From Trogon surrucura (lineage: Eukaryota > Chordata > Aves > Trogoniformes > Trogonidae), in NCBI GenBank assembly GCA_020746105.1, contig CM036618.1, positions 14,367,001 through 14,431,000 on the forward strand: a stretch of 64,000 bases of DNA, in the 5' to 3' direction. Below are positions 1 through 12,538 of this stretch, in pieces. Numbering within the stretch: the stretch's first letter is position 1; the number at the start of each line of letters is the position of its first letter. Below the pieces are notes generated by a model that was given only the letters and a program-made list of their open reading frames with translations, was not told the DNA's origin and ran no database searches. Both the position numbers and the translations under genes were made by a program.

Positions 1-352
1 AAAGAGATATTCCATACCATATCGTGTCTGCTCAGCAATAAAAGTTAACAGAAAGGAAGATGAGTTGGGAGAAATAGTTATTGCAATGTTTGCCTTCCAG
101 AGAAACTATTATGCATCCTGAAGCCCTGCTTCCAGGGAAGTTGCTGGACATCACCAGCTGATGGGAGGTAAAAAAACTAATATTTTTTTCCCTTTGTTTC
201 TGCACATGGCCCTTGCTTTTGCTTTATTAAACTGCCTTTATCTTGATCCACGAATGTTTTTCCATGTTATTTTCTCTAACCTGTCCTACTAAGGAAGGGA
301 GTGATAGGGTAACATAGTGGTCACCTGTCACCCAACAAAAGTCAACCCTTCA
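1..352 (+). mobile_element. Endogenous retrovirus LTR, 3' portion (ERVL-like), cut by window edge
   Basis: The segment has the order of landmarks expected in a bird LTR: a U3 block with ATTCCATACCATAT at 10-23, a TATA-like GCAATAAAAG near 36-45, a block at 115-170 that matches my memory of bird LTRs, a CTTTATTAAACTGCC polyadenylation region near 220-236, and a U5-like end at GTCAACCCTTCA (341-352). It shares the style of the LTR at 58270-58760, notably the TTTGCTTTA...CTTTATCT block, but it is a different, more decayed family. The left end lies outside the window and no internal retroviral genes follow, so it is a solo or fragmentary LTR. The family name is from memory, not from a search. Confidence 0.6.
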
Positions 353-3184
353 CGCTAATGGAGTGGAAGATCTATGGAGAACACCCACAAAAGGGCTGAG
401 GAGTTTCCACAGGGCTTTCTGCCTGTGAAAGATGAGATCACAGAATTCACCAGCTTCAAGGAGATTATTTTTCTCTTCTTTTTAATTTTTCATTAATTTC
501 TGCATGAAGGCCTACTGAAGAATCCTACAAGTGAAATCAAGTTGAGAACTGAAATCTGGTGAGAGTTTTCTGGTAGAAAAAGAATTACTCCCCATCTTGG
601 CTAAAAGGTAATGAAATAGTATCAGGGTGTTTGTACAGCTGCAGAAGAGAAGGCAAATATTGTCCACATGCTCAGAAAAAAAACAAATCAAACAAACAAA
701 AAAAACCCTAAAGCAGTTCAAACTCAAACTCAAAAGCCTTATGAATTAATAAATTAATTGGATGAACTTTGAGATACTTATGCTAAGAGTATTTCTTTCT
801 AGTAATTCAGCATACTTTTCAGCTACAGAATGACCCATGCTGCAGAGTCTACATGAAAATTAACATATATCTGGGATTTTTTGCAACAAAGCTGTAGGTA
901 GTTTAAAGAAAGGAAGACGGACTTTGTAAATAAACTGTACACTTGTGCTTCTTAGGTATGAAATATCACAACTACCTGTGGAGGTTCAAAGCTATCTGAG
1001 TGGACAGAGTCAATTCCTGTCGACTTCCATCAATTTCTCATATTATGGCAGTTTTTACAAGTGTTAACAACTAAATACGTTTCTACATCCAGCTATTCAA
1101 TATTTATCGAAGCTGCAAGCTGATCATATCTCACTTGCTTGGGTGAGTAATCCTAATTCCTCTAAGACCTTTTATTGATATCTTGTGAATAGGATTTGTA
1201 AAATAAACCCCAGAGCTTCGTAAGAAGACTGATAATGTGATTACCTAGAAAGGAAGAATTAGAAACGTTATTAACACTAGACCTGTATGCCTTTCTACTT
1301 TCTTTGCAATAGGTAATGAAGATGTAAATGTGGTCTTTTCTTGAGGGATTATTTGTTTGCCTCACAATTTGCAGAACACAGGCTTATAGAAACTGATTGG
1401 AAAATCAGTGAGACAGAACAAACAACAGAACCAGCACAAACAACAAAAACAACAGCCCATATTTCAGTCTAGCATCCACCAAATGTTTTTCATAATGTCC
1501 TACCATGTGCTACTGTACTACAGTTTCCCAGGTGATCATCCATCTTCGTATTACATTCCTAAAGTGAAGACAGACCAGGATCTCATCATAGATCAAGGAA
1601 GATAAAGGCTTAAAGGAGAATATATCTTGAATAAAATTCATTTTTTAAATATCTTCCTGTTCATGGATAATTTCAATGCAAACAAAAGCAGATTAATATT
1701 TGAAGTATGACACAAGAATGTTTAAGAATTCCAAACAGGAAAAAAAAAAGAAGAAAATTTTGTTTCAAGCAAATTCCATACCTATTAGATAGTTAATGGA
1801 CTATGTACTTACTACATACCTACAGATCAGTTTTCAAAAAATGTGATACACATAGGCTATTTCAAAGTTTTTTGCCACCTGAGACTTAAACATAAGATCC
1901 TGCTCCTCTGAAGCTGTGTTCACTATGAGCTGGAAATGAAAGGAATTTAGCATGTCAGTATTGCTTATATCTAGAAGCAAGTATCTCAGGTCATCCTCCT
2001 GAATCCAATTTTCAGTCTTTCTGTTCTTTCATCCCCTGTCAAAAATAAAGGTAATACTATCGCTACCTTATATTCACATACAAATCTTCAAAGGACAAGA
2101 AATTTTTGTATCTTTCAGCTCATTTGGGACCTCTAGATATGATGAAAACATTAATATCATGGGTTAAGCTTTTACCATGTTCTTTTTATCTCTGTAATAT
2201 CATTTCCCTAATTTTCTAAGAACTCTTTTGAGTACCAAAATTTATAAATAGGTAAGAACTTAATCAGTTAAGCAACCTGATACTACTCTGCAGTGTAGGA
2301 CATCTAAATAAAGTATTTAAAAAAATAGAAAAAGGAAAAATCTCAAGCCTATCACCCCTTTTTTAATGTTGTTTTTCCATTTAAACAGGAGGACAAGGAA
2401 AGAGATGACTTTGCATGTATTCCCATCTACTAAATGTTTTGTAAAAACATTATTGTTTTCTGTAAGCAAGGTAAATAAAATATATTAACAATGTAATTGA
2501 GACAAAATAAGAGTGCACATCGATTTTCTAATTAGTGAAACATGAAAGTCTAAAGCATTAGCAGCTGATCCAATTACAAAATATTAGCTGCCCTGGAAGG
2601 GAGTCATGAGCATCAAGGTCATGGCACAAACCTCCTTGCAGATGTTAGATTGGTTGACACCTGCAAATCATTTGGAAGTAATTATTTATTTAAATACCTT
2701 AGTATGCTACCAATTTTTCTCTTTCATGCTAAAGATTTGCTCCCGTGGGACTAGAACTAGAAGAAAGTCAGTTCTTTTGCTATGTACAACTCTAACTAAC
2801 AATCCCATTATATGTTTTTCTTCTTCTTTTCTGGCCTCAACAGACAAGTCAATAAAAAACTCTCAAGATATTAGCAATGGGTTTATTCCCTGCCTGATTC
2901 TCTATTCTTCAGCAAAAGAACTTTCTCTGGAGTCTATGACATTTGGATTTTATAAAACAGCATGGAGTGTCAAATATTGATAAACGCTTTGAAAATTTGT
3001 TATTTGTCTACATTCATGCCAATGTCCTGTCTATATATTCATCTATATGTTGCTGGAATTTCAGAAACTTTTGTCCTCAGAGGCAGAAATGGTTTACAGA
3101 AACACAGGTGATAAGGTATCTTCAGAAGAATGGCATGGCAGGAGCCCTCAGTTTCTTAGGTAGGACTCATTGTTCAAAAGACTG
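353..3184. other. Unique AT-rich DNA, no gene recognised
   Basis: No CR1 tail, LTR or convincing exon is visible. There are A-rich simple stretches near 677-709 and 1741-1755 and a CAA-rich stretch near 1417-1455. The longest open frame (2606-2980, plus, 124 codons) has no recognisable domain and a composition typical of chance frames in AT-rich DNA. Confidence 0.5.
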
Positions 3185-3608
3185 AAATCATTGGGTTGGA
3201 AGAGGCATTTAAGGGTCATCTAGGTGAAACCTCTGCAATGAGCAGGGACATCTTTAACTAGATCAGGTTGCTCAGAGCCCCATCCAGCCTGACTTTGAAT
3301 GGCTCCAGGGGATGGAGCCTTCACCACCTCTCTGGGCAACCTGTGCCACTGTCTCATCAACCTTACAGTAAAGAACTTCTTCCTAATGTACAACCTAAAT
3401 CTACTCTGCTCTAGTTGAAAACCATGGTCCCTCATCCTGTCACTACATCCCCTTGTAAACATTCCCTCCCCAGCTTTTCTGTAGCCCCCTTCAGGTATTG
3501 GAAAGTCACTATAAAGTCTTCCCAGAGCCTTCTCTTCTCCAGGCTGAACAACCCCAACTCTCTCAGCCTGTCTTCACAGGAGAAGTGCTCCAGCCCTCTG
3601 TTCTTTTT
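3185..3608 (-). mobile_element. CR1 LINE 3' fragment
   Basis: Read on the minus strand this is the C-terminal part of CR1 ORF2 followed by the 3' UTR. The frame at 3220-3462 carries the degenerate family signature (RFRLYIRKKFFTVR, then HRLPREVV). The expected upstream CR1 blocks continue to about 3608, where homology stops, giving the 5' truncation usual for CR1. The terminal octamer tail is lost or unrecognisable at the 3185 end. The divergence implies an old copy with no coding capacity. Confidence 0.85.
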
Positions 3609-5250
3609 TGTTCAGGAACATATTTATAGAATTCATTCACTTGTCAGAAGAATGGCTTGAGATGGGCTTACAGAAAATGCTCCCAGCAAACCAAAAAATA
3701 GTCATTTTTTGTGCCCACACTTATACATTATAAAGGATCCTGATTTTATGGGAGGGAGACACATCATTTAGTGCTCCCAGAAAAGGAGGTACTAAAATCA
3801 TAAAAAAAATCTTAAAATTATTAGTCCATGGATTCCAGAAACTTTTGTAAGTGGACAGAATTTCCAATAGTCTTACAATATTAATAATAAATATGAAATC
3901 CTGTCAGCATAAAGGCGATACTTCAGAAACAATATGTGCACAGGAACATAAATTTTAACAACCTAGATTTGAACTACCATATCTGGATGCTGAAGTAGTA
4001 AGAAACCGAAAATATGCCAGTGGGATGAAGGTAATGAGGGAGGGTGAATCAGCTTTTCAGTGCTAAGACCAGGCACATAAGGTGATATATATGGCTCCAG
4101 AAGTACGATAATGCATAGTACCGAGGATGAAGGAGGAGACAGAATATCTAGTTACATCTGCCTAGGCCAGACCATGTTCCTGAAATAATAGATAATTAAC
4201 TTTAATAGTTACCGAATTCCCAAAAAACCAAATATTTGTAATGAATAGTGAAGAGTGGTAGACTGTGCTGAATCAGCTCAAATGGTATTTGAGTTCTTTT
4301 GCACTTGGCATTAGAGGATTTTCAAGTCTGATTCACAAGAGGAGTTGGGTGTTTTGTGTATCCCTGACATTATCTATCAGTCTTCTTCAGCTCGTGCCAG
4401 AACTAATTGTAAGTCTGAACACATGTGGTCAGACATGGACACAGACACCCAGGTCCTAATTTAATTCATCAAGTTGTCACCTGAACCTCTATCTCCACTC
4501 CAGTGGGGCGCTTAAACCAATCCTGATGGCACTTTCCCAGGTCCTCTGCAAAACCAACCTGGATTTGTGAAAAACTGTATGAGTCTGTACGCTCATTTTA
4601 TCTAAATCATCCTAGTTTATGTTCTCTGGTAGAATGCTGAAGATCAAGTTTTGAATCACCACTCTACCTGATCTGAATGGAGATTTTAAGAGGACTGTGT
4701 TCTAGTCACCCGACTGAGAAAATTTAGGACAGTATCTACAATGCAGAAGGATCTCTGAACTAATGCCCATCACTCTGCTAGCCCCGTGGTCCGGGCTTGG
4801 GAGGACAGGCCTTGGCCATCCAAGTGAACAATCACACCAGGGCAATGCTACAGGGGGAATTCTCTCTGAAGAGTTTGTAGCCTGGTCGCTCTGACACTAT
4901 TGCAACACGTTCCTGGGTGTGTTACACCTACCATGTCCTACAGGCTAAAAGTTAAAACAAGGTCTTCTCTTTCTTCTCTGAAGTAAATAATTATATATAC
5001 CAATCAGAGTCTCTTTATTATGGCCATAATGTTAAGTTTCCCAGTCCATCAGTGGGAAATCTGTTTGAAGACAAAATAAGCATGACCCCAGAGTACTTGC
5101 TGTCATCAGTTTATTTCCCTTTCACCATGCCAGCTGGATTACTATGAAGTGTTATTACATACACAAAGGAAGTAAAACCAAGCCTGGCAGTCAACGCAGC
5201 TAACCGGCGGAGGACTAAAACTCCAAGGCAGAATCTGTACCTCACTGTAG
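3609..5250. other. Unique DNA, no gene recognised
   Basis: Nothing assignable. A somewhat GC-richer patch lies near 4780-4930, but it has no clear terminal repeats, target duplications or open frame. It may be an unrecognised old repeat. Confidence 0.4.
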
Positions 5251-5418
5251 TCACAGAATCACAGAATCACAGAATGTCAGGGGTTGGAAAGGACCTTGAA
5301 AGATCATCTAGTCCATCCCCCCCTGTCAGAGCAGGATCATCTAGGGCAGGTTACACCGGAACATACCCAGGTGGGTTTTGAATGTCTCCAGAGCAGGAGA
5401 TTCCACAACCTCTCTGGA
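5251..5418 (-). mobile_element. CR1 LINE 3' end, about 170 bases
   Basis: It starts with three copies of the octamer tail (TCACAGAA on the plus strand), then GGTTGGAAAGGACCTTGAAA, the CR1 3' UTR signature, and continues into the last ORF2 codons. Homology stops near 5418 after the block for ...VESPSLETF. It is a short 5'-truncated insertion of the family with the ATTCTGTG tail. Confidence 0.9.
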
Positions 5419-6514
5419 ACTGCTAAGACACTAATACAAAATATTGTTACTCCAAGTGCCCTGCAATGAGGAACGACAGTAGCTGCTGTATATGGATTTA
5501 TTTATCCAGTGTATGGATAAACAAGTAACAATAAATGGAAATCAAAATACTTCAAATTAACAAAAAAACCCACTATACTATCAGCTCTGGTAATACCAAT
5601 ATTGTTAGTAGTCATGATTGTGCTAGATTTGGACTATAATTTTACCTTCCCAGAATTCACAAAGAAGTTGTAAACTTGCTCACAGGCAGAAAATGCCCCA
5701 ATGAAAAAGGCCTAACTTTCAATCTGTGCTGAGTTTATCTGATAGGATATCATCTTTTCCTAGTTAAAATATTGTGTGTTAACATTTGCAAATTTTGAAA
5801 TGTGTTACCATGACTGCAGCAAACATTGTATTTTTAGATTCTGTTAATCTCTCATTTTAAAATACAGAATGGTAACTAATAACAGCAGTCAGTATCCTTC
5901 TCTCTGGTAGCAATTCAGCTATATTATTAAAGAGCTGTAGTCCACTTAGATGTACAAAAGTGGGTTTAGCCATTCCTTGATGAAATTTTATGCCGAGGAA
6001 AACCTTTTAATATGAAATTAATTTTCTGCTTTATTTACTAACAAGACACAGATCTTAGAGTTAAAATTAATATGTGTTGTTAATATTCCATTTGTAAGTA
6101 TCTTATTATGCAAAGATAGATGTTTTATTCTGTTACCTAGGCAATAAAACAGGATTTAACTAAATATACAAAAAAGTCTACAGTTAATGAAAAATCACGA
6201 TTTTTATATTCTTCTTTACATTAAACATACTGACAAGAATGCCCACAGTGACATAAACACTCTACCACAGAAATTACTGCAAACAACCATCATGATCCAC
6301 GTCATCAAAAGGAAGACAAATGTTCAGAAAGAGATAGCTTTGCTATCGATCGAAATTTTCTACTGTAACCATTACTAATTTCAAAGCACACTGATTCACA
6401 AAACACATCAAATATTACATAGAATTGATGTGGAAGCAGTTATTTATCTATCTTGTAATGTGGACACCGACTGTGATTTAACACTCACAAGCATATTTCT
6501 ACTATAGATCCAGC
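5419..6514. other. AT-rich unique DNA
   Basis: No repeats or genes are supported. Short open frames here (for example 6187-6378) look like chance. Confidence 0.4.
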
Positions 6515-7669
6515 ATCACAGAATCACAGAATGGTAGGTGTTGGAACAGACCTCTGAAGATCATCTAGATCAACCCTCCTGCAGGATCACCTAGAGTAAA
6601 TCACACAGGAACACGTCCAGGCAGGTTTTGAAAATCTCCAGAGATGGAGACTCCACAACCTCTCTGGGCAGCCTGTGCCAGTGCTCTGTTACTCTCATAG
6701 TAAAGAAGTATTTCCTGATGTTTAGGTTGAATCCCCTGTTTTCCAGTTTCTCACCATTGCCTCTCGTCCTGTCACTGGACACTGCTGAGAAGAGTCTGGC
6801 ATCCACCCTTGAGATATTTATAAGCACTGATGAGGTGCGCCCCAGCCTCATCTTCTCCAAGCTAAACAGACCCAGTTCTCTTAACCTTTCCTCATATGGC
6901 AGATGCTTCAGTCCCCTCACCATCTTAGTGGCCCTGTGTTGGACTCTCTCCAGTAGTTCCTTGAACTGGGGAGCCCAGAACTGGACACATGACTCTGGAT
7001 GAGGCCTCACCAGCACAGAGTAGAAAGGGAAGGTAACCTTTCTTGACCTGCTGGACACACTCTTCTTAATGCACCCCAGGATGCCATTCTTGGTGCCTTC
7101 TTGGCCATGAGGGCACATTGTTGGCTCATGGTCAGCCTGTTGTGTTCCCAGGACTCCCAGGTCCTTCTCCCCAGAGCTGCTTTCCAACAGATCAGTCACC
7201 GACCTGTATTGATACAGGGTGTTTTTCTTCCTCAGATGCAGTTTACGCTTGCTTTTATTGATTTGCATTAGATTTCTCCCCACCCAGCATTCCAGTCTAT
7301 CCAGGTCACGTTGGATGGCAGCGCAGCCTTCTGCCATGTTGGCCATCCCTCCCAATTTTTATCATTGGCAAACTTGCTGAGGATACATTCTGTCCCTTTG
7401 TCGAGGTAATTGATGAATGTGTTGAATAGGGCTGGACCCAGTACAAACTCCTGTGGGACACCACTACCCACAGGTCTCCAGATCGACTCTGCCCCACTGG
7501 CAACAATTCTCTGACCCCTGTCCTTTAGCCAGCTCCCAATCCATCTCACTGCCCAATCATCCAAGCAACCCTTCTTAAGCTTGACTGCAAGAATGCTGCG
7601 GGAGAGAGTGTTGAAAGCCTTGCTAAAATCGAGGTAGACCACATCCACTACCCTCCCCTCATCTATCCA
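6515..7669 (-). mobile_element. CR1 LINE, 1.15-kb 5'-truncated copy with broken ORF2
   Basis: On the minus strand the element runs from a truncated 5' end near 7669 to the octamer tail at 6515-6535. It encodes the second half of the CR1 reverse transcriptase. The frame at 7268-7648 has [10 protein letters not shown] (motif A region) and GVPQEFVLGPALFN (the GVPQGS block, with G-to-E change). The frame at 6591-7355 continues with the thumb and C-terminal region to FLCDLL. The two frames overlap, so at least one frameshift separates them. The FADD active-site block is degraded to FANDK, so the copy could not encode a working enzyme. Confidence 0.93.
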
Positions 7670-8289
7670 TATTTTTGTACTAGAATCATACTAGCATGTC
7701 ATACTAGGGTTTCATTAACCATTTTGAGCCAAGTCCAAAACTTTATCCTGTGAGAATCTCAGAAAACATCAAAACAACCACAGAATTTAAATACTGAATG
7801 CATTTTGGATTTTACATGGTCTTCTGGTGAAAAGTAATTTCAAAGCAAGCGATGAGTATTTCACCATCACGATTTTTGTGGACACGAAACACCATCTTTT
7901 GGAAATGTCATTTTCTACAGCATAATATTCCTTGGGCTGAGACAGGAAATGACAGATACCGAGTTTCTTTGTCTTCTGATTGGGTAAACTTACACATATA
8001 AACAAATGTTTGCTTCCAGATGAACCCATACTAACACTTTAGTTTTAAATAAGGAGTGTATATTTGACACAAATCCCTTGGTTGTCCACTGTACATTACT
8101 TTAGTTCACTTCACAGAGCAGTTTCAGAGCACCTGAATAGGGATCATTTCAACTAAAACTAAACCAGAAGTGTAATTCCCCTTAGTAATGAACACTAGGT
8201 TTGCAGGACCACACTGGAGCTATTCCAATCTTCTCTCCTTTGTAACACATATGTTGGGACCTTGGCATCAACTATTTTGCTATAAAATT
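7670..8289. other. Unique DNA between two CR1 copies
   Basis: No feature is recognised in these 620 bases, apart from short chance frames. Confidence 0.4.
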
Positions 8290-8464
8290 GGAACAGCTTG
8301 CACAGACAACTTGTGGACGCTCCCTCTCTGGAGGTGTACAGGGACAAGTTGGATGGGGCTTTGAGGAACCTGATCTCATCAGTGTCTCTCCCCAAGGAAG
8401 GGAGATTGGAACTACATGACCTTTAACGTCCCTTCCAGCCTAAACCATTCTATGATTCTATGAT
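8290..8464 (+). mobile_element. CR1 LINE 3' end (old subfamily)
   Basis: The plus strand shows the degenerate end of ORF2 (GCTCCCTCTCTGGAGGTGTA), the phrase AAGTTGGATGGGGCTTTGAG typical of CR1 3' UTRs, CGTCCCTTCCAGCC, and a tail of two ATTCTATG octamers ending at 8464. The left border is uncertain because divergence grows towards 8290. It belongs to a subfamily related to the copy at 63645-64000 rather than to the young copies at 11.6 and 29.6 kb. Confidence 0.85.
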
Positions 8465-11400
8465 AAATCTTCCTCCTACTGGTCTAAAATATTTGATAGG
8501 GTAGATGTGTCCTGTAAGCATAGGACTATGTGCATGCACATATTTACAGAGTGAAGCACATACAAACCCCACAATAATATTTTGTCTCACTATTCAGATG
8601 GAAAATAAACGATGGAATTATTTTCCTAGGACACTGCAATCCCTCTGCTTGGGGATGTTGATTATGACATAACCTTGAATTATAAATTTAAATTCTTTCT
8701 CCATAGGACCCCTACCTCAGTACATTTGATAGATGATTGCTTGTAGAGGAGATCTAGTCAATATTTCATTTAATTTTCTGTCTTCAGTCCACATATGCAT
8801 ATTTATTTACTGTACATTATTCAAATCCCACTCTTAAGAGAGATATATTATCTATTAGACTTTCTTACAGCACTGATCTCTGTATGTTGTATCCTAGTAA
8901 ATATAATGGGCCAGGGCCTGTTTTCTGACACTGAGAGCAAGCAGAATGGGACAACTTGCATTCAGGCAGCTAAACTTTCTTCCCTGTGGACAGGATCACT
9001 TCATCACTTCATCTGTACTGTTGGAAACAGTCCCTTGCCTGCACTATCTTGCACCACGTGACCTTCACTATCCTGCCAACATCTCCTGGACTCTTGTGAC
9101 AAGAGATCTCTGTGTCTCAGCCACAAATATGGACAGGAGAATACTGACAACGCAATGAGAGGATTGCTGCTGTGCTAAGACGCAAGTCTGTGTCTTGATC
9201 TTGCTTAATTTGCTTGTATAAATGGAGACAGAGTTACAGCACAGATTCTGGCTTGTGCTCTCAGTTCCCAGCGAGCTGAAGGAGAGCTCATACTGATTTA
9301 CAGAAGGTAAATACAGAGCAAATCCTCCAATGGGGAAAGCAATATCCAAAGTATAGGCGCACTCTTAGATTCACTTTGTGATACAACAGTGCATTTTCTC
9401 TATTCTCTTTCTTTCATTTTCTATTCTGTGTTTTGACCATCACAGATAATTAAACTTATGACACCATCAGATTTCTTTACTAAGTAGTGATGAATAATTT
9501 AGTATCCTTTATTTTATGTGTAACTAGAATATCTGTCTGGTTTTTTTTCTATTTGCATCATTTCATATCCATTGATGTAGAACTTCACTTGTGGTTTTGT
9601 TGCCTTGTCATTCGGTGTTACCTCAGCAACTTTTTGCCAGTAGCTTCAGTTTAGGTGATCTTATATTATTTTTCATCAACACTCATTTTGTGTGCTCATA
9701 ACACAGTAACTTGAGCAACAGCTGTGAGCACTCAGCAGTTCTGTGAAGAGGACACAGAAGTCTAAAAATGTATATTCTAAAAGTGAGGGATGCATAATAA
9801 ATAAGCAAAAAAGAAAAGTTCAGTTTACGTAACTTGCTAGACAAACTCTGTGGCAGGGATAAAAATTGGAAGGCATTCCTCAAGCAAAGCAAATCTAATG
9901 AAAATTACTGCTTCGTTCAGACATCTTTTGTTCACTGGATCTAGAACACAAGTCTGAGAAAATCCCATCCATATTTATGACATCTATAGAAGCTGGAGGA
10001 TAGTGTTTTTTTCTAAACTGTGTAATCCTCTAAGCACAGGGAACAAACCACTTCAAAATTCTCCAAGATCTAATTCCAACAAGGTCTCCCTCACCTCTAC
10101 AGAAAGTTCTTAGATATTTGATTTTATATTGATCACAATTGCCGTCTAGCACTATCCCTGAAATGCCCATCAACTAAGACTGTGTATCTCAGAGGAGAAA
10201 TTCTAATCAGCAAGTAAAAGAAGAAGGAATAAGAAGCTATTCACCATCTACACAAATCTGTAGATCCACTATTTCTACAGGAAACTGACAGAAGCTCCTG
10301 ATGCAGCTGACATTGCTGACAACACGCTTCCTCTGTTCAGTCATGTATCATGGCAAGGATAGTATCTTCTGTCTCACCTTAAAAAGGAGGTGCTCAAATA
10401 AGCCAAACACGCACACAAAAATATTGAAAATGTATGTTTCACCTTTGTTCCTTAACTTACTGTAGCTGGTCAGGTCCTCTGCTTCTGCCAAGACCACTTG
10501 TGTTTTTTTTCTTCCCTTTACTGCTCTGCATCCAACAGCGATTCAAGAGTTTTCCTCTCTTTTTCCAAAGGCATTTAAGATACAGTCTCTGCTGGAGTGT
10601 TTTGGTGTGTCACATTGCATGGAACCTGCAAGATCTGCCATAGGAGAGAAGGCATGAATCTTTTCTCCAATTTGTCACATTCCTCAGTGAAATTTAGAGA
10701 CACAGAACAAGAGACCATTCTTACAAGTTTTCCAAGAGCTCAGGAATGCAACACTAATGACAAAAGAGCCAGAGTTACAAACACCTATTAATTTGTCTAA
10801 GCACCAGTGGGATCTAAATGCAGGAAGAAATCGAGTATTATCAAGCATCAGAGCTCTACAATGGTTCTCATTCAAAATTCCTGATGGGATACTGGCAAGG
10901 AGGGAAATTGGTTTAATCCAAATGCCATACACCACTAGTGGCTTTTGGCCAAGATAATGTTTTATCTTCTTTAACTGAAGTGATCAAACACATTCAAGTA
11001 TTTGATTCTTCAGAATTCAGAAATAATGCCAAATATCTAAACTTTACATATAAGGCTTCTGTCCTACATATTTCCAAAAGATACAAGAAATAGGTGACAT
11101 TATTCATGGTTAAATAAAAGTCAAGTCTGGGCTTCCATGTGGATAAAGCACTAAGTGCTGTACTAAGCAGAGCAGACAGGCCTTCTCCAGGTAGTATCAC
11201 ACAAAGAAAGGGGGAGCAAATTTCCTCTGCAGTGCAATATTTCAGAGGAATCCCTTCTTTACATTCCTAAAACTCATGCTTTTTGTTGGGACTCTATCCC
11301 ATGCATATAGTAACATATGAAACTCATAGATAACTGAACTGTGGGTACTTCCACTGTATTTTTATTGTAGCTCTAAGACATATTAAAACAATTCCATCTG

Positions 11401-11565
11401 TTTCTTCATGACACTTTGGATCAGAGCTCACAGTTTGTATCACATGAGGAACAGTGTGGTCCAGTTTTACTTAGTCACATCAGGTTGCTCAGGGGAAGCT
11501 AGTCCTCTTGCAGACCCATATCTAGCTTGGTTCTTCTGACACTCATAGCTGACTTACCTATATCA
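8465..11565. other. Unique DNA, no gene recognised
   Basis: Several overlapping frames of 60-95 codons occur on both strands, with no domain, conserved motif or splice context. No repeat is recognised. Confidence 0.4.
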
Positions 11566-12089
11566 TCTGGAATATTGTGTCCAGTTCTGGGCCCCTCTGT
11601 TCAAGAAAGACAGGGAACTGCTGGAGAGAGTCCAGCACAGGGCAACTAGGATGATTAAGGGAGTGGAGCATCTCCCTTATGAGAAAAGACTGAGGGAGCT
11701 GGGGCTCTTTAGTTTGGAGAAGAGGAGACTGAGGGGTGACCTCATTAATGTTTACAAATATATCAAGGGTGAGTGTCACGAGGATGGAGCCAGGCTCTTC
11801 TCGGTGACAGCCACTGATAGGACAAGGGGTAATGGGCTGAAACTGGAACATAAGAGGTTCCGCTTAAACTCGAGAAGAAACTTCTTCTCAGTGAGGGTGA
11901 CGGAACACTGGAACGGGCTGCCCAGAGAGGTTGTGGAGTCTCCTTCTCTGGAGACATTCAAGACCTGCCTGGACACGTTGCTGTGTAGCATAATCTAGGC
12001 ATTCCTGCTCTGGCAGGGGGATTGGACTTGATGATCTTTCGAGGTCCCTTCCAATCCCTAACATTCTATGATTCTATGATTCTATGAAT
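11566..12089 (+). mobile_element. Young CR1 LINE 3' end
   Basis: A 5'-truncated insertion holding the last part of ORF2, the short 3' UTR and three ATTCTATG octamers (about 12063-12089). The frame at 11651-11998 is uninterrupted to its natural stop (...DTLLCSII) and shows the intact C-terminal block [13 protein letters not shown]. By eye it differs from the corresponding part of the element at 29609-32187 by about 17 substitutions and one 3-base gap over some 520 bases, so the two belong to one recently active subfamily. Without the reverse transcriptase core it has no activity of its own. Confidence 0.95.
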
Positions 12090-12149
12090 ACTATGGTCTC
12101 AAACCTCTACTTGCTGTAATTTCCTCAGTATTCACTATAATCTGGTGGG

Positions 12150-12155
12150 CTAGAT
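12150..12155. repeat. Left target site duplication of solo LTR (CTAGAT)
   Basis: CTAGAT directly precedes TGTAGAGG, the proposed LTR start, and recurs at 12533-12538 directly after the proposed LTR end. Six bases is the duplication size of alpha- and betaretrovirus-like (ERVK) integrases. Confidence 0.6.
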
Positions 12156-12532
12156 TGTAGAGGAATTTCTTGTGGAGCAGAGGTGCAGTATCCCTTTAAA
12201 GGTTTTGGACAACCCAGCTTAGGCCTGAACAAAGGCTCTGTCCTTGGATCTGCCTTGGGGCACGGAGAGGAGTAGGTGCAACTCTTTTGTGAAGAGCCTT
12301 GCCGGGGGGGAGAAGGCCGAGAGAGAGCCGCCTGCATAGTTGAATGACACTATCCAATAAAACGCTGGCACGTGTAAACTTGTAACTGACCAACTCTGTT
12401 AAGGGGCAGGCACGTGGACACTGCTTGACTGAATATATTGAGCTGTCTGGAGCAATAAAGGGAGGACTACTTGTAGCCGTATTGGTGGGATGGTCATTAA
12501 CTTGGCCGGCTCTCCGAAGGGACCCTTCTTCG
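12156..12532 (+). mobile_element. Probable solo LTR of an ERVK-type endogenous retrovirus
   Basis: This 377-base block begins TGTAGAGG, ends CCCTTCTTCG, and is flanked by CTAGAT on both sides. The ends are partial inverted repeats (TGTAGAGG against CGAAGAAG). The expected final CA reads CG, a single change. Inside are a CCAAT box (12354-12358), a TATA-like AATATAT (12432-12438) and AATAAA (12454-12459). The polyadenylation signal sits just upstream of the expected start site, the arrangement known from avian leukosis and sarcoma virus LTRs. No gag, pol or env follows, so the provirus was probably lost by LTR-LTR recombination. CpG content is above that of the flanks, suggesting modest age. 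The family is inferred from structure only. Confidence 0.65.
12354..12459 (+). promoter_or_regulatory. LTR promoter and polyadenylation core
   Basis: In order: a CCAAT box at 12354-12358, two direct copies of GGCACGTG (an E-box core) at 12367-12374 and 12409-12416, a TATA-like AATATAT at 12432-12438, and AATAAA at 12454-12459. Spacing predicts transcription starting near 12460. These are sequence matches only; activity is not shown. Confidence 0.45.
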
Positions 12533-12538
12533 CTAGAT
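12533..12538. repeat. Right target site duplication of solo LTR (CTAGAT)
   Basis: A perfect copy of the six bases at 12150-12155, directly abutting the proposed LTR end. Confidence 0.6.

Noticed and set aside
2606-2980. 124-codon plus-strand frame
   Set aside because: Hydrophobic and Ser/Lys-rich low-complexity composition typical of AT-rich non-coding DNA; no recognisable motif.
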